Source: Branchinecta lynchi (Eukaryota; Arthropoda; Branchiopoda; Anostraca; Branchinectidae). From it: 64,000 nt of DNA. The position numbers and the translations under genes are program-made. The notes under the pieces are model-generated. The model was given only the letters and a program-made list of their open reading frames with translations. It was not told the DNA's origin and did not search any database. Shown here one piece after another: positions 55,801 to 59,787 of this stretch. Numbering within the stretch: the first letter of the stretch is position 1; each line of letters opens with the position of its first letter. Where the stretch lies: positions 7,111,572 to 7,175,571 of the forward strand of contig JAKZAP010000004.1 of the NCBI GenBank assembly GCA_023053575.1, given 5' to 3'.

Positions 55801-57622
55801 GAATGATCTTGCATTTTTTCGGTTGGTTAGTTGTATTATAGTCATGCTTTTTTTGTAATTTCATGCTCCGCTATTTATTTAAGAAGAAAAAAACGTTGTC
55901 ATTAATGTAGAGTAAGAGTGTTGCTGGTTAATCCAAGTGGGATTGAAGGGAGGATACATTTTGAGCGTGTTTCACCGTACTTACCGTAGTTACTACGCGG
56001 GACGTCACGAGTTCTGACTTTTTGGTGTCAAGGCTGGAACGAATTTTTTTTTCTCACAAAAATATCGTGCCACGGGCTAATCCGCCCAAACACATCCCAG
56101 AGATTCGTAGTTACCACGCTTACTACGTTCTCGAGCGTGGTAAGCAAATAGTTACTGTTTCCAGAAGGTTGGAACGGTCAGCGTAGTAACTTTTCACGAG
56201 GTTGCGACGAAAATAGTAAGTAATAGTTACTATTGTTAGAAAAGTGGAACACGCTCTTTCTTAAAAATTGCATGGAATAAAATACCCAAACTAGGTTGTT
56301 TCAGAGCGTCGTGCTCGTTTCCTCGAATCTATTGACCTTCTAAAGAGTCTCCATCCAGCGAAAGTAACCCTCGTAGTTATTCTACCTTTTATATCATTCC
56401 GTTTTACGCGTACGATGTTTTAACACTTTATCGACCTAACCGAGTTTGCCAGTCGAGTAACGCAAACCTCCAAAAACTTCAAAGGTCCACCGACAATTTT
56501 TGTCTGGCCGGCCAACAGGTCTATCTCGTTTTTAGGACTCCTTAATCCCATGGGCGGAACAATTTTCAAATATTTTATGTCGAACATCCGCTTCTGAGAG
56601 CGGGGAGTCTAGACCTCTGTCGACAAGTGTCAACAAAAACTTTTTCCAAAAAACGATAGTTTCCAACCATTTTACCGTAAAACGATCATTTCTGGAAAGA
56701 GTTGCGCGTTATGCAGTAGTTCCGTGTGTATATCAGTTGTATGTAATAAAGTTCTTGTTGTACCTTCTGTTGTTGACTCGTTTTCGTTTTCCTCTTTTCT
56801 TTCTTGCACTTCACCACTAGGCTACTAACTTCGCCTCTCAATTTGGACGTAAGCTGTTCTCATGATCCTATCTCGCCGCCTGGTTCGGAAGCATTCAGTG
56901 AAATACAAGTGGGTGAAATGGAGTTGCCTCCCATGTTTCGAATATTCGCGGCTTTTTTTCCAGTAGCCCCCCACCCAGCGTCTCTTCCACCCTTCTACAA
57001 ATAGTAACTGTTTCCGTTCCAACCTCACCAAAAGTTACTACTCTGACCGTTCCAACCTTCTCGAAAGTAACTAATAGTAACTATTTGCTTACCACGCTCG
57101 GGAGCGTAGTAACTACGGATCTCTGTAACGTGATTGGTCGGATTTGCCCGTGCATGATATTCTGCTGGAAAATAGGAAAATCGTTTTCCAGCCTTGACTG
57201 CAAAAAGCCAGAATTCGTGACGTCATGCGTAGTAACTACGGTAAGTAGGATGGAACACGCTCTATATCGTTCTTCCCTGCATTTCTTATGTACTGTTTCA
57301 AGTTGCCGAGCGCTTGTTCTATGCTTGTAAGAAGTTGGTGTTCAGTTAGTTAAAATGATTGACTTATCACCGTCTTTTCTGTGGATTATCCCCATATTTT
57401 TCATATTTTACTGTTTTAGGTTGCCGAGCGCTTTCTCTTTGCCTGTAAAGAAGTTGGTCTCGAGTTAGTTCAAATTATTGACCGCTTGGAAGCGGTAGTG
57501 TCGCCGACAGACTGTGAAAGTTTACAATCTAAGATAGAAAAATGTCTTAGTTCCACAAATGTCGAGATGCTGATGGAAGTTGTGCAGAAGGGAGAAGAAC
57601 TAAATGAAAATCAGGATGTCAG
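16660..57622 (+). CDS. Split gene for an unrecognised helical protein (six chained exons, 3' end not seen)
   Basis: Six exons with consensus acceptors and donors join into one open frame of 242 codons plus two bases. Phases chain exactly (1, 1-1, 1-2, 2-0, 0-0, 0-2), which is hard to get by chance over 40 kb. Residues 1-40 are acidic, with the run IDSDESEE and the run SDDD, typical of a disordered tail with possible casein-kinase-2 sites. Residues 41-68 include a FREED motif. Residues 69-243 look alpha-helical, with Leu/Ile/Val/Phe patterns (KGIVLIILG, LKLMEAI, FLFACKEVGLELVQIIDRLE). No signal peptide or membrane segment is obvious. I do not recognise the family. A death-fold (CARD-like) or HEAT-like helical domain is possible from the hydrophobic pattern of residues 98-141, but this is only a guess. 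Introns of 5.4, 10.3, 8.9, 8.2 and 7.4 kb are filled with mobile elements. No stop codon or poly(A) site is linked to the last exon, so the gene runs on. Confidence 0.75.
16710..16718 (+). promoter_or_regulatory. Minimal upstream ORF (ATG CAG TAA) just before the main start
   Basis: The 5' leader in exon 1 holds a start codon at 16710, one sense codon and a TAA, ending seven bases before the main ATG at 16726. It lies in a different frame from the main start. Such minimal uORFs can lower initiation at the next start. This is an inference from position only. Confidence 0.4.
17080..18795. mobile_element. 1.7-kb composite foldback element in intron 1
   Basis: Outer ends GGGATCGACTAAAACCAGG and CCTGGTTTTAGTCGATCCC are inverted. 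Both arms are built of alternating modules: AAAACGAGGAAGG, GTTGCCGACCCCTC, AAGATATTTCAAGTCCACC, CCTCCGAGTCCAGCGAGG. Module order mirrors around about 17.8 kb, so nearly the whole element can fold back. No transposase. The right arm is broken by an inserted/duplicated 110-bp block (18423-18532). Confidence 0.82.
18423..18532 (+). repeat. 110-bp duplicate block inside the foldback
   Basis: TCGCAGTCAGCTTGGGCCGT to CGAAGGGGTGAAAC, nearly identical to 18917-19025. It includes the outer end of the hammerhead-like unit. Confidence 0.8.
18826..18869 (+). ncRNA. Hammerhead-ribozyme-like motif, copy 2 (core intact, plus strand)
   Basis: GAGC, CUGAAGA, hairpin GGACCC...AAGGGCC, GAAA, UGUA, GCUC. The stem III pair is a U-G wobble in place of U-A. 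The unit's right flank (ATCCGTTTTGCACCGTC) follows at 18888-18906; its left inverted flank is missing. Confidence 0.5.
18917..19025 (+). repeat. 110-bp block, second copy
   Basis: Same sequence as 18423-18532, here in its normal context next to the hammerhead-like unit at 18826. Confidence 0.8.
19198..19850 (+). mobile_element. GGCACTTG-hairpin element, copy 1
   Basis: Starts ACAAGAGCAAGAGCTC and TATGGCACTTG, ends with the hairpin GGCACTTG-GCCGAAGGG-CAAGTGCC (19819-19843) then ATAAAAA. Internal text (GTTTGATCCCTA, CACACCGTTTCCGG, GACCGACAGACC) matches copy 2 at 38391. The subterminal inverted GGCACTTG and 3' hairpin recall DINE/Helentron-type non-autonomous elements. Confidence 0.72.
19998..20038 (-). 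ncRNA. Hammerhead-ribozyme-like motif, copy 3 (core intact, stem II weak)
   Basis: Minus strand: AGC, CUGAAGA, CGAUCUUUCCAAGAAGGGCC, GAAA, UAUC, GCU. Core and NUH (AUC) fit, but the 5' side of stem II is mutated and stem I has three pairs. Confidence 0.4.
20039..22263. other. No gene seen (AT-rich intron 1 sequence)
   Basis: Contains a ~26-base T run at 20325-20350 and several A/T runs up to 20.8 kb. ORFs of up to 100 residues on the minus strand are unrecognised. Confidence 0.45.
22264..22347 (+). CDS. Exon 2 of the split gene
   Basis: 84 bp between acceptor TGTTGCAG and donor GTAAGT, phase 1 at both ends. It is open only in the frame demanded by exon 1 and codes for residues 40-67: GLYQTTNFPLFGVKDFREED and then LTCGLVLP, with the last base opening residue 68. 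The upstream pyrimidine tract is short but the donor is a perfect consensus. Confidence 0.75.
22623..22862. mobile_element. Foldback unit with GACGGTGC ends carrying hammerhead-like copy 4
   Basis: Left arm GACGGTGCAAAATGGATA and right arm TATCCGTTTTGCACCGTC are inverted; the motif copy lies next to the left arm. About 240 bp. This shows how the family's ends look when both are present. Confidence 0.75.
22660..22703 (-). ncRNA. Hammerhead-ribozyme-like motif, copy 4 (core damaged)
   Basis: As copy 1, but the GAAA after stem II reads AAAA, which changes the invariant G12. Expected inactive. Confidence 0.4.
23435..23873. mobile_element. TTAA-flanked MITE (AGGACACCTGAA ends), 439 bp
   Basis: Inverted ends AGGACACCTGAA and TTCAGGTGTCCT, with TTAA at 23431-23434 and 23874-23877. 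TTAA targets are typical of piggyBac-type transposition. The right TTAA is shared with the next element. Confidence 0.87.
23878..24237. mobile_element. TTAA-flanked MITE (AGGACC family), copy a
   Basis: Ends AGGACCTGTCTTACC and GAGAGATCCT, TTAA at 23874-23877 and 24238-24241. Reverse orientation relative to copies at 30535 and 48314. 360 bp, no coding capacity. Confidence 0.87.
24506..24743 (+). mobile_element. hAT-like MITE family 2, copy B
   Basis: Ends CAGAGGCGTTACTAGCC and TACGTGACGCACCTG; flanks GAAGTGAG and GAAGTCAG (8 bp, one change). Internal CGACTGTTT repeats, plus G and C runs at the two sides. Confidence 0.88.
24828..24901 (-). mobile_element. hAT-like MITE family 1 fragment
   Basis: TTTTTACTTTTTGGTCCGAG and the end GGATACTGACCTG match the family in reverse; the rest is lost. 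Confidence 0.65.
24902..25782. other. No gene seen
   Basis: AT-rich intron 2 sequence. A short direct repeat GATTGCTCTATTACATA occurs near 25350-25380. Confidence 0.45.
25783..26155. mobile_element. MITE with AGTTGCGTTT ends, 3-bp target duplication
   Basis: Left AGTTGCGTTTGCTGATACCA, right GGTATCTGCAAAAACGCAAC then T; AAT on both sides. The arms repeat ATACCATGGTATCTG modules. Related elements lie at 48896-49288 and 51503-51618. Confidence 0.82.
26183..26990 (+). pseudogene. Non-LTR retrotransposon (LINE) reverse transcriptase relic
   Basis: Conceptual translation with frameshifts gives the order seen in LINE RTs: WQGSLSEIIPVRTGVRQ (the template/primer-grip region before block C) and then AYVDDLLLVSRGR, with the catalytic YVDD at 26417-26428. 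Stops (TAA, TAG) follow within 90 bp. Downstream residues (IGLEVNL, YLHFN) fit the following RT blocks. The element is broken and cannot code for an active enzyme. It sits inside intron 2 on the gene's own strand. Confidence 0.8.
26991..28301. other. No gene supported
   Basis: Two minus ORFs (27478-27678, 27708-28007) include repeated GGAATTCCTTTC/GAAAGGATTC motifs, so they are probably repeat-derived. A C run lies at 27136. Confidence 0.4.
28302..28985 (+). repeat. 690-bp duplicated segment, copy 1
   Basis: Matches 34664-35345 along its length (CAATGGACACTTCTAATG, TCTGGCATTTCGGCGATC, CACAGAGAGGAAACTGTTG). Same orientation. No coding function recognised. Confidence 0.85.
28986..30530. other. 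T-rich intron segment, no gene supported
   Basis: Plus-strand ORFs of 117 and 132 residues (29303, 29693) are rich in Phe/Leu/Ser, as expected from a T-rich strand, and show no family signature. Confidence 0.45.
30535..30890. mobile_element. TTAA-flanked MITE (AGGACC family), copy b
   Basis: Begins after TTAA (30531-30534) with AGAACCCCTCGCAC and ends GGTAAGACAGGTCCT. Full-length match to the copy at 48314 (ACCCACGGTTTTGGCTGTTT). The right TTAA has changed to TAAA. Confidence 0.84.
31160..32085 (-). mobile_element. 136-bp-unit element, minus copy, microsatellite end damaged
   Basis: Starts with the conserved end (GGTTTCGATGGGATCCCAAA), then a unique domain, then three units (starts near 31482, 31611, 31751), the AGAGCTACAGAGCCCATCTA spacer, and a short GACGAACGGACAGACGG run. 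Confidence 0.8.
32095..32300 (+). mobile_element. 136-bp-unit element fragment
   Basis: GCCGAACAAGTAGTTCGCCC, GAATCCGGCCGAAACCGG and GGCAGAAGTAAGGCAGGAAG match the end-proximal domain of the copy at 3940-4207. It abuts the previous copy in opposite orientation. Confidence 0.72.
32452..32535 (-). other. tRNA-like sequence with A and B boxes (SINE head or decayed tRNA)
   Basis: Minus strand contains an A-box-like TGGCTTAAGTTTG, an anticodon-arm-like stretch with loop CTCGTAG (would read CGU), and a B-box-like GAGTTCAAACC. The acceptor stem does not close and the T stem has a mismatch, so it is not a working tRNA as seen. It lies about 90 bp before exon 3. Confidence 0.45.
32625..32742 (+). CDS. 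Exon 3 of the split gene
   Basis: 118 bp after the acceptor TTTCTCTCTAG and before the donor GTAAGT. It enters in phase 1 and leaves in phase 2, which is exactly what is needed to link exons 2 and 4. It codes for residues 69-106, starting LKDVVGRAIVVCHLDQMAES and ending YFRSIP, then part of a Lys codon. The pattern suggests two amphipathic helices. An ORF in another frame (32634-32924) crosses the donor and is a shadow. Confidence 0.75.
32765..32830 (+). mobile_element. Fragment of the GGCACTTG-hairpin element
   Basis: GGTCGGATCGGGGCAGTGAC then ATTTCCAAGTC matches internal sequence at 39118-39150. Just downstream of the exon 3 donor. Confidence 0.6.
32831..33260. other. No gene seen
   Basis: Intron 3 sequence without recognisable content. 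Confidence 0.4.
33261..33497 (-). mobile_element. hAT-like MITE family 2, copy C
   Basis: 237 bp, minus orientation, with a perfect 8-bp duplication CTGCGAGT on both sides (33253-33260, 33498-33505). Ends CAGTGCCGTTACGTATGG and TCTAGTAACGCCTCTG. Confidence 0.9.
33498..34663. other. No gene seen
   Basis: AT-rich intron 3. Short diverged repeats (AATATATGTCGGTA near 34446 and 34614) hint at another old duplication. Confidence 0.4.
34664..35345 (+). repeat. 690-bp duplicated segment, copy 2
   Basis: Second copy of 28302-28985 with scattered small changes and indels. Confidence 0.85.
35393..35668 (+). repeat. 138-bp tandem duplication with an AAGCACGTACGTGCTT palindrome
   Basis: Two head-to-tail units of 138 bp (AAGGTTTGATTAGTTATACA ... 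GTCAAGCCGGAATGAATTTG), almost identical, so recent. Each holds the 16-bp perfect palindrome at 35457 and 35595. Confidence 0.88.
36163..36710 (-). repeat. About 136-bp tandem units
   Basis: The marker ATCTAATCAAC recurs at 36163, 36300, 36435 and 36572 (spacings 137, 135, 137). Each unit has TTTTGGCCGGATTCCGG and GAAAATAATTTTCA. Confidence 0.87.
36884..36920. repeat. (GACG/GACA)n microsatellite of the element
   Basis: Nine four-base units of the type ACGG/ACAG. A shorter equivalent occurs in the copies at 5.1, 32.05 and, in another family, at 39.67 kb. Confidence 0.85.
36976..37842. other. No gene seen
   Basis: Short unrecognised ORFs (72 residues both strands). Confidence 0.4.
37883..37926 (-). 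ncRNA. Hammerhead-ribozyme-like motif, copy 5 (core damaged)
   Basis: Minus strand reads CUGAAAG where CUGAAGA is required; stem II, GAAA and UAUA are kept. The left unit flank (GCAAAACGGATACGTCAGCT) is present. Confidence 0.4.
38391..39735 (+). mobile_element. GGCACTTG-hairpin element, copy 2, about 1.35 kb
   Basis: Starts AACAAGAGCTGGAAGCTC and ATATGGCACTTG, ends at the hairpin 39705-39729 followed by ATAAAAA. Inside, a ~430-bp unit (marked by CACCGGAATTCCG / CACCGGAACTCCGG and by CTGGAAGTA near 38770, 39205 and 39630) repeats about 2.3 times, each with a C run. Just before the hairpin is an ACCGACCGACCGACAG microsatellite, as in the 136-bp-unit family. Confidence 0.75.
39736..41601. other. 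No gene supported (end of intron 3)
   Basis: GC-balanced ORFs at 40331-40850 on both strands are short and unrecognised. An AATAAA lies at 40972 but no coding sequence leads to it. Confidence 0.4.
41602..41704 (+). CDS. Exon 4 of the split gene
   Basis: 103 bp between acceptor CCCTTTGCAG and donor GTAAGC. It enters in phase 2 (AA|G, Lys 107) and leaves in phase 0. It codes for residues 108-141, including RQDIRKGIVLIILGSPGDLC and WLKLMEAIQTAN. Two helices separated by a Ser-Pro-Gly-Asp turn are likely. The frame that would follow exon 2 directly meets a stop here, which is what pointed to the linking exon 3. Confidence 0.75.
42147..42362. mobile_element. Inverted-repeat element with CRE-like palindromes
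   Basis: Ends GTGAGGCTCG and CGAGCCTCAC are inverted, followed inside by GTGACGTCA on both sides (GACGTCA is the cAMP-response-element core). The centre has a GC-rich hairpin GCCGAGCGGCCAGCGCGGCT CGGC. Confidence 0.7.
42642..42816. mobile_element. hAT-like MITE family 3 with an internal minisatellite
   Basis: Ends CCAGGGTTGGTCACC and GGTGAGCAACCCTGG, with a perfect 8-bp duplication CACAAGAG (42634-42641, 42817-42824). The ends resemble those of the element at 14420. Confidence 0.87.
42676..42776 (+). repeat. TTACWTTGGG minisatellite, about ten units
   Basis: Imperfect 9-11-bp units GGGTTACATT / GGGTTACTTT in the middle of the MITE. Confidence 0.82.
43354..43720 (-). pseudogene. LINE reverse-transcriptase C-terminal relic (minus strand)
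   Basis: Minus-strand frame gives DLIEMYKLCNGAYDN, RGHQHKVRTERFYKD and VVQHWNSLPERVIF followed by FKKEVDEYY. This is the familiar C-terminal tail of LINE RT proteins (motifs RGH..K, WNSLP..V, FK). The ORF is open for 96 residues, then interrupted upstream by a stop and frameshift. The 3' end of the element is at the lower coordinate. Confidence 0.78.
43935..44072 (+). pseudogene. LINE C-terminal relic (plus strand)
   Basis: Plus-strand reading gives FRNRIVEC, a stop in place of Trp, then NKLPESVVNAENINQFKAGV, the same tail motif as above but a different subfamily. It lies 200 bp from the minus-strand relic and points away from it. Confidence 0.7.
44451..44473. repeat. Perfect hairpin TTATACCGC / GCGGTATAA
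   Basis: Nine-bp arms around a 5-base loop GAAAT. Confidence 0.7.
45373..45402. repeat. Perfect 13-bp hairpin with GAAA loop
   Basis: ACATTATGTGGTA, loop GAAA, TACCACATAATGT. A half-copy (ATGTGGTAGAAATACCAT) follows at once at 45403-45420. Confidence 0.8.
46836..47101. mobile_element. TTAA-type MITE (same family as 61019-61367), diverged
   Basis: Left GGGACACGCCGTACTTATG, right CAGTGCGAAGTGTCCC, with TTAT on both sides. Internal AAAAACAGCCGAAGCC matches the 61-kb copy. Confidence 0.72.
47396..47521 (-). mobile_element. Fragment of the AGTTTAACTGAAAAG family
   Basis: GTTACCCATCACTTATTCAC and GAAAATGCGTTACTTCG form the inverse of the right part of the next element, giving a 60-bp inverted pair across it. 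Confidence 0.65.
47526..47954. mobile_element. TTAA-flanked MITE (AGTTTAACTGAAAAG ends), copy 1
   Basis: AGTTTAACTGAAAAGC at left and CTTTTCAGTGAACT at right, TTAA at 47522-47525 and 47955-47958. Internal TTTGAAAATCGATTATTC is shared by all copies. Confidence 0.85.
47996..48119 (-). repeat. Hammerhead-like unit, tandem copy 1
   Basis: Ends GACCGTGACAAACCGATAGG and AGCACTGTT; first of two head-to-tail units with a 137-bp period (GCGAATCATAATTGA at 47983 and 48120). Confidence 0.75.
48033..48074 (-). ncRNA. Hammerhead-ribozyme-like motif, copy 6 (core damaged)
   Basis: CUGAAGA and stem II are present, but GAAA reads GACA and the stem I partner is changed. Expected inactive. Confidence 0.4.
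48133..48260 (-). repeat. Hammerhead-like unit, tandem copy 2, complete with inverted ends
   Basis: Ends GATAGTGCTGAACGGATACG and CGTATCCTTTTAGCACTGTC are inverted, so RNA of this 128-bp unit closes into an extended stem I around the ribozyme-like core. Best preserved unit of the window. Confidence 0.8.
48170..48215 (-). ncRNA. Hammerhead-ribozyme-like motif, copy 7 (best copy)
   Basis: Minus strand: GAGC, CUGAAGA, hairpin GGAGACCC...GGGCC, GAAA, UAUC, GCUC. Core residues and the preferred AUC triplet are all present. Stem I is extended by the unit's inverted ends. Cleavage is predicted after the C of UAUC, at 48174 on this strand. Confidence 0.55.
48314..48685. mobile_element. TTAA-flanked MITE (AGGACC family), copy c, 372 bp
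   Basis: AGGACCCCTCGCGC at left, GTAAGACAGGTCCT at right, intact TTAA on both sides (48310-48313, 48686-48689). The best reference copy of the family. Confidence 0.9.
48896..49288. mobile_element. MITE with AGTAGCGTTTTTGATC ends, 3-bp target duplication
   Basis: Left AGTAGCGTTTTTGATC, right GATCAAAAACGCAACT, ACT on each side. Arms are made of repeated GAATTCTC / GCGATTCTC motifs. Confidence 0.82.
49289..49897. other. No repeat or gene identified before exon 5
   Basis: A G run at 49410-49420 and a TTTCAGTTAAACTTTAGA block near 49380 (remnant of a TTAA MITE end) are the only notable items. Confidence 0.4.
49898..49999 (+). CDS. Exon 5 of the split gene
   Basis: 102 bp (34 codons, phase 0-0) after a long T tract and CAG, before donor GTTAGT. 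It codes for residues 142-175, from VKYSSASVRDSLVPYFELYE to RRWIRFRE. Ends agree with exons 4 and 6. The 133-residue ORF overlapping it (49787-50188) is in the same frame but runs into the introns on both sides. Confidence 0.75.
50000..51285. other. No gene seen (intron 5)
   Basis: Short ORFs only. The stretch at 50230-50320 (AGTTCAAGTTCAAG, TTTTTTAGTTTTACAC) looks like an old LINE 3' tail, but this is not certain. Confidence 0.4.
51290..51342 (-). mobile_element. hAT-like MITE family 2 remnant
   Basis: A C run, an A run and the end GGCTAGTAACGGCTCTG remain; the rest is deleted. Confidence 0.7.
51503..51618. mobile_element. Short MITE of the AGTTGCGTTTTTG family
   Basis: Inverted ATTGCCGTTTTTGCAG and ATCTACAAAAACGCAAGT ends with GGTAACAGATACCA modules, as in the element at 25783. 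Confidence 0.75.
51949..52170 (-). pseudogene. LINE C-terminal relic interrupted by a nested MITE
   Basis: Minus-strand translation has KRQAQTFFTSRSVNLWNSL, the FF..R.VN.WNSL motif of LINE RT tails. Its 5' side is cut exactly where the hAT-like MITE begins (52171). Confidence 0.7.
52171..52561 (+). mobile_element. hAT-like MITE family 2, copy E, host of a nested MITE
   Basis: Left CAGAGGCGTCACTTATCGGG; right CATTTTGAATAGTAATACC TTTG, the inverse of the family end. Flanks GTAAAAAC / ATCAAAGC agree at 5 of 8 bases. Family 1 element 52211-52383 sits inside. Confidence 0.78.
52211..52383 (+). mobile_element. hAT-like MITE family 1, nested intact copy
   Basis: Ends CAGGCCCGTATCCAGG and CCTGGATACGGCCTTG with a perfect 8-bp duplication CCCCCAAT (52203-52210, 52384-52391) of the host element. 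A ~20-base G run lies inside. It is younger than its host. Confidence 0.92.
52562..53285. other. No gene seen
   Basis: AT-rich; G run near 53180. Confidence 0.4.
53286..53602. mobile_element. hAT-like MITE family 4, 317 bp, perfect target duplication
   Basis: Ends CAGAGCAAAATAACACTAGG and its near-perfect inverse, about 28 bp; CTTCCTCC on both sides (53278-53285, 53603-53610). No internal repeat; the only copy in the window. Confidence 0.92.
53725..53935. repeat. Cluster of short palindromes
   Basis: GTGCTCCAACGTCAGG / CCTGACGTTGGAGCAC (53733-53773) is a perfect 16-bp stem, followed by further related arms (CATGCCCT, GAGCATGGTACC, GGGCATGGTGCCCC). Resembles the hairpin at 486-537. Confidence 0.75.
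53936..54753. other. No gene seen
   Basis: AT-rich intron 5 sequence. Confidence 0.4.
54754..55064. mobile_element. GAGCGTGTTCCAC-ended MITE, copy 1
   Basis: Inverted GAGCGTGTTCCACCCT and AGGGTGGAACACGCTC ends; inner arms full of GTAGTAACTAC-like motifs and TGACGTCATGCGTAGTAA. 311 bp. Confidence 0.85.
55065..55972. other. No gene; holds a hammerhead-unit fragment
   Basis: Near 55279-55330 AATGGATAAGTCAGCTGATG and TAGCGATATTCCG are a truncated, inactive piece of the hammerhead-like unit. CATGAGA repeats follow at 55355-55430. Confidence 0.5.
55973..56256. mobile_element. GAGCGTGTTCCAC-ended MITE, copy 2 (inverted)
   Basis: Same family, opposite orientation (GAGCGTGTTTCACC ... GTGGAACACGCTC). 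Confidence 0.85.
56257..56977. other. No gene seen
   Basis: Short ORFs only, no recognised repeat. Confidence 0.4.
56978..57262. mobile_element. GAGCGTGTTCCAC-ended MITE, copy 3
   Basis: Right end GATGGAACACGCTC intact, left end diverged (AGCGTCTCTTCCACCC). Same orientation as copy 1. It ends about 160 bp before exon 6. Confidence 0.82.
57420..57622 (+). CDS. Exon 6 of the split gene
   Basis: 203 bp after acceptor CTGTTTTAG and before donor GTGAGA; phase 0 in, phase 2 out. It codes for residues 176-242, starting VAERFLFACKEVGLELVQII and ending EELNENQDV. This is the longest coding exon and reads as three or four helices. A TA-flanked MITE starts only 16 bp after the exon end. Confidence 0.78.
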
Positions 57623-57638
57623 GTGAGATTCAGTCATA

Positions 57639-57942
57639 CCCGATGAAAAACTTATCTCAGAATAGTAGTATGAAGTTGTACGAAAAGTAGCATGGAGTAC
57701 TAACTGATGGTACTACATGCCTCTACTTCAAGGCTACCGTGTTACTGCATTCTACTGCATGCTACTATTAACAAGGCTGGATGCTCCTAGAGCAAGACAG
57801 GAGGCTCCTAGATACTACTACATAAGATTGGTCCAGTCTGAGGCACATTAAATGACAGTACTCTTTACTATTACATATCACTAGATGCAAATTTTTCGTA
57901 CATCTATCATACTACTACGCAGGCTACACATTTTTCATCGGG
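57639..57942. mobile_element. TA-flanked MITE next to the exon 6 donor
   Basis: Ends CCCGATGAAAAA and TTTTTCATCGGG, TA on both sides (57637-57638, 57943-57944). Inside, TAGTAGTATG and CATACTACTA modules are inverted. It starts 16 bp after the last base of exon 6. Confidence 0.87.
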
Positions 57943-57944
57943 TA

Positions 57945-58455
57945 CAGAAATCCCCAATTTGTGTGCATAGTGCTCCAGAGCCAGGGCTTGCGCTGATGTT
58001 AGAGCCTAGTTGGTTGTTCGTCTACCTATAAATAGGATAAAAACTGTCTCAATAGCAAATCTCGTCTGTGTTTACAGGAGGTGGTGATCCTATTCTTTGT
58101 CAAAATTTATATAGATTTTTTGGTCATCCTGAAGTCTATATTTTTAATTTTACCAGAGTTTGGTATAATTTCACCAATTGCTCAAGAAACAGGTTAAAGA
58201 AGCATTTGTCCTTGCGTTAGAGCCCTGGTTTGTTGTCATACTTTAAATTTTTATATCGCACGCTGCTAAACGCTTAGAGGCCTATCCTGGACGAAGTTTG
58301 GTTTATCATTCTTTAAAAAATAACCCTTTGGTCTCCATCCTTTGGGACCATACGGCGCCGGACGGAGGCTCAGGAATCCCAGTCTGTCCTCGGATACGTG
58401 TAGGAATGACAAACGATCCTCAAAAAAAGGCGCGTTTAATCACCATTTCTTTCAG
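57945..58455. other. No repeat or gene identified
   Basis: Sequence between the MITE and the possible exon 7. Confidence 0.4.
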
Positions 58456-58492
58456 GGACACCGTTCAAGTCTGTCGGTCGCGTTACGAGGAG
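58456..58492 (+). CDS. Possible short exon 7 of the split gene
   Basis: A 37-bp segment lies between a good acceptor (TTTCTTTCAG) and donor (GTGAGA). Its phase (2 in, 0 out) fits exon 6 and gives R then DTVQVCRSRYEE. It is short, so the fit could be chance, and no following exon was found before the window ends. Confidence 0.35.
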
Positions 58493-59097
58493 GTGAGAAG
58501 AACTGCCGCTCGACTTCTCCGGCTCTCCACTAGAACACCTGGACTCCGAATGAAAGAGGTAGGGTCATTTGCAGTGTTCCAAGCCTGACATACTGGCGCT
58601 TTTTGACACTTTTTGCCTATGGGTGACACCATGACACTTTTTTGCTCACAATGAGACCTTTTTATGTAAATAAGACTTTTTTTGTCAGAAAAAGGACATT
58701 TTCATTTACTTTACTAAATTTACGGATTACCACCCCTAAAACATGTATTTTACTTTGGTGTACATGAAAACAGTTAGAAACCCTTATATAAAACCTACTT
58801 CCGATTAAATTTTGTTACAAAATTGGGATCTAACAATTAAGAAATGTCTTGACAAATTTTCCAATAAATTCAGAATAGTTACCAGTTATTCGCATTAGCC
58901 TATGCACATTGTGCATCGGAATGAGCGAAAAAAATTCAGAGGTGTAAAAAAGCACCTTTTTGCAAGAAATTTTGACACCTTTGTGATTTGAGCACTTGGC
59001 AGCCGTGGTCATTGGTCCTCCTGTTGTAGTTTTTACTAAGATATTGTAATGCGATGATTGGCTTAGCCGAGACGGATAAAAATAGAGACGGTAAATC
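58493..59097. other. No gene seen
   Basis: Low-complexity stretch with repeated GACACTTTTT / GAGACCTTTT near 58590-58700. Confidence 0.4.
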
Positions 59098-59450
59098 TGA
59101 AACACCTTGCTCGCTAGATGACGCGCCGAATCAAGTGACTGAATAAAATAACAACTTCGAACGTATTTACATTGTTAATCTGTATTTCTGTGAATTTAAA
59201 TCTATGTTTCTGTAATGTAAATCTATATTTCCGTGACTTCATCTTCAAATTTTGCAGTTGACACAAGACAAATATATGACAAAACCATACTGCCATCTGG
59301 GATAATGGGTGTTCAACAAGCACACAAAAACGGACGAGTAATTACACATTCGAAACAGCTTGCACACTAGATGACATGCGAAGTAATTGAAAAAAATAAC
59401 AGACGAACAGCGTCAAAATTATTTACATTGTAGCTCTGTGACTACCATAT
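59098..59450 (+). repeat. Two diverged direct repeats of about 100 bp
   Basis: 59098-59195 and 59356-59450 share GAAACA, CTTGC, CTAGATGAC, ATAACA and TATTTACATTGT in the same order. Confidence 0.6.
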
Positions 59451-59787
59451 CTTACACATCTATGTCTACGACCGCGGTTTCGCATATAGAATGCCGTGAC
59501 GCATATAGCGTAAGTCTCTACTTCCATTAACTCCTGAAAAATGTGCATTCGCGTTATTTGATGCAGTATCCGATAATCTGATATCAGAATTGTAAATGAC
59601 TACCCAATAGAAGAAACCCGAGGGTTTTTTCTCAATCTTCACAGTATGAGATAGATACATTCCATCTTTTTGGAAGACATGGCACTTTAGAAGAATTAAT
59701 GTTCTGTGCGAGGGACTGCGAGCTTTGCCAAGTCTCGTGTCTGGTCTGTGCATATACTTGGCTTGTTTACCCATCTGTGAATCTGAG

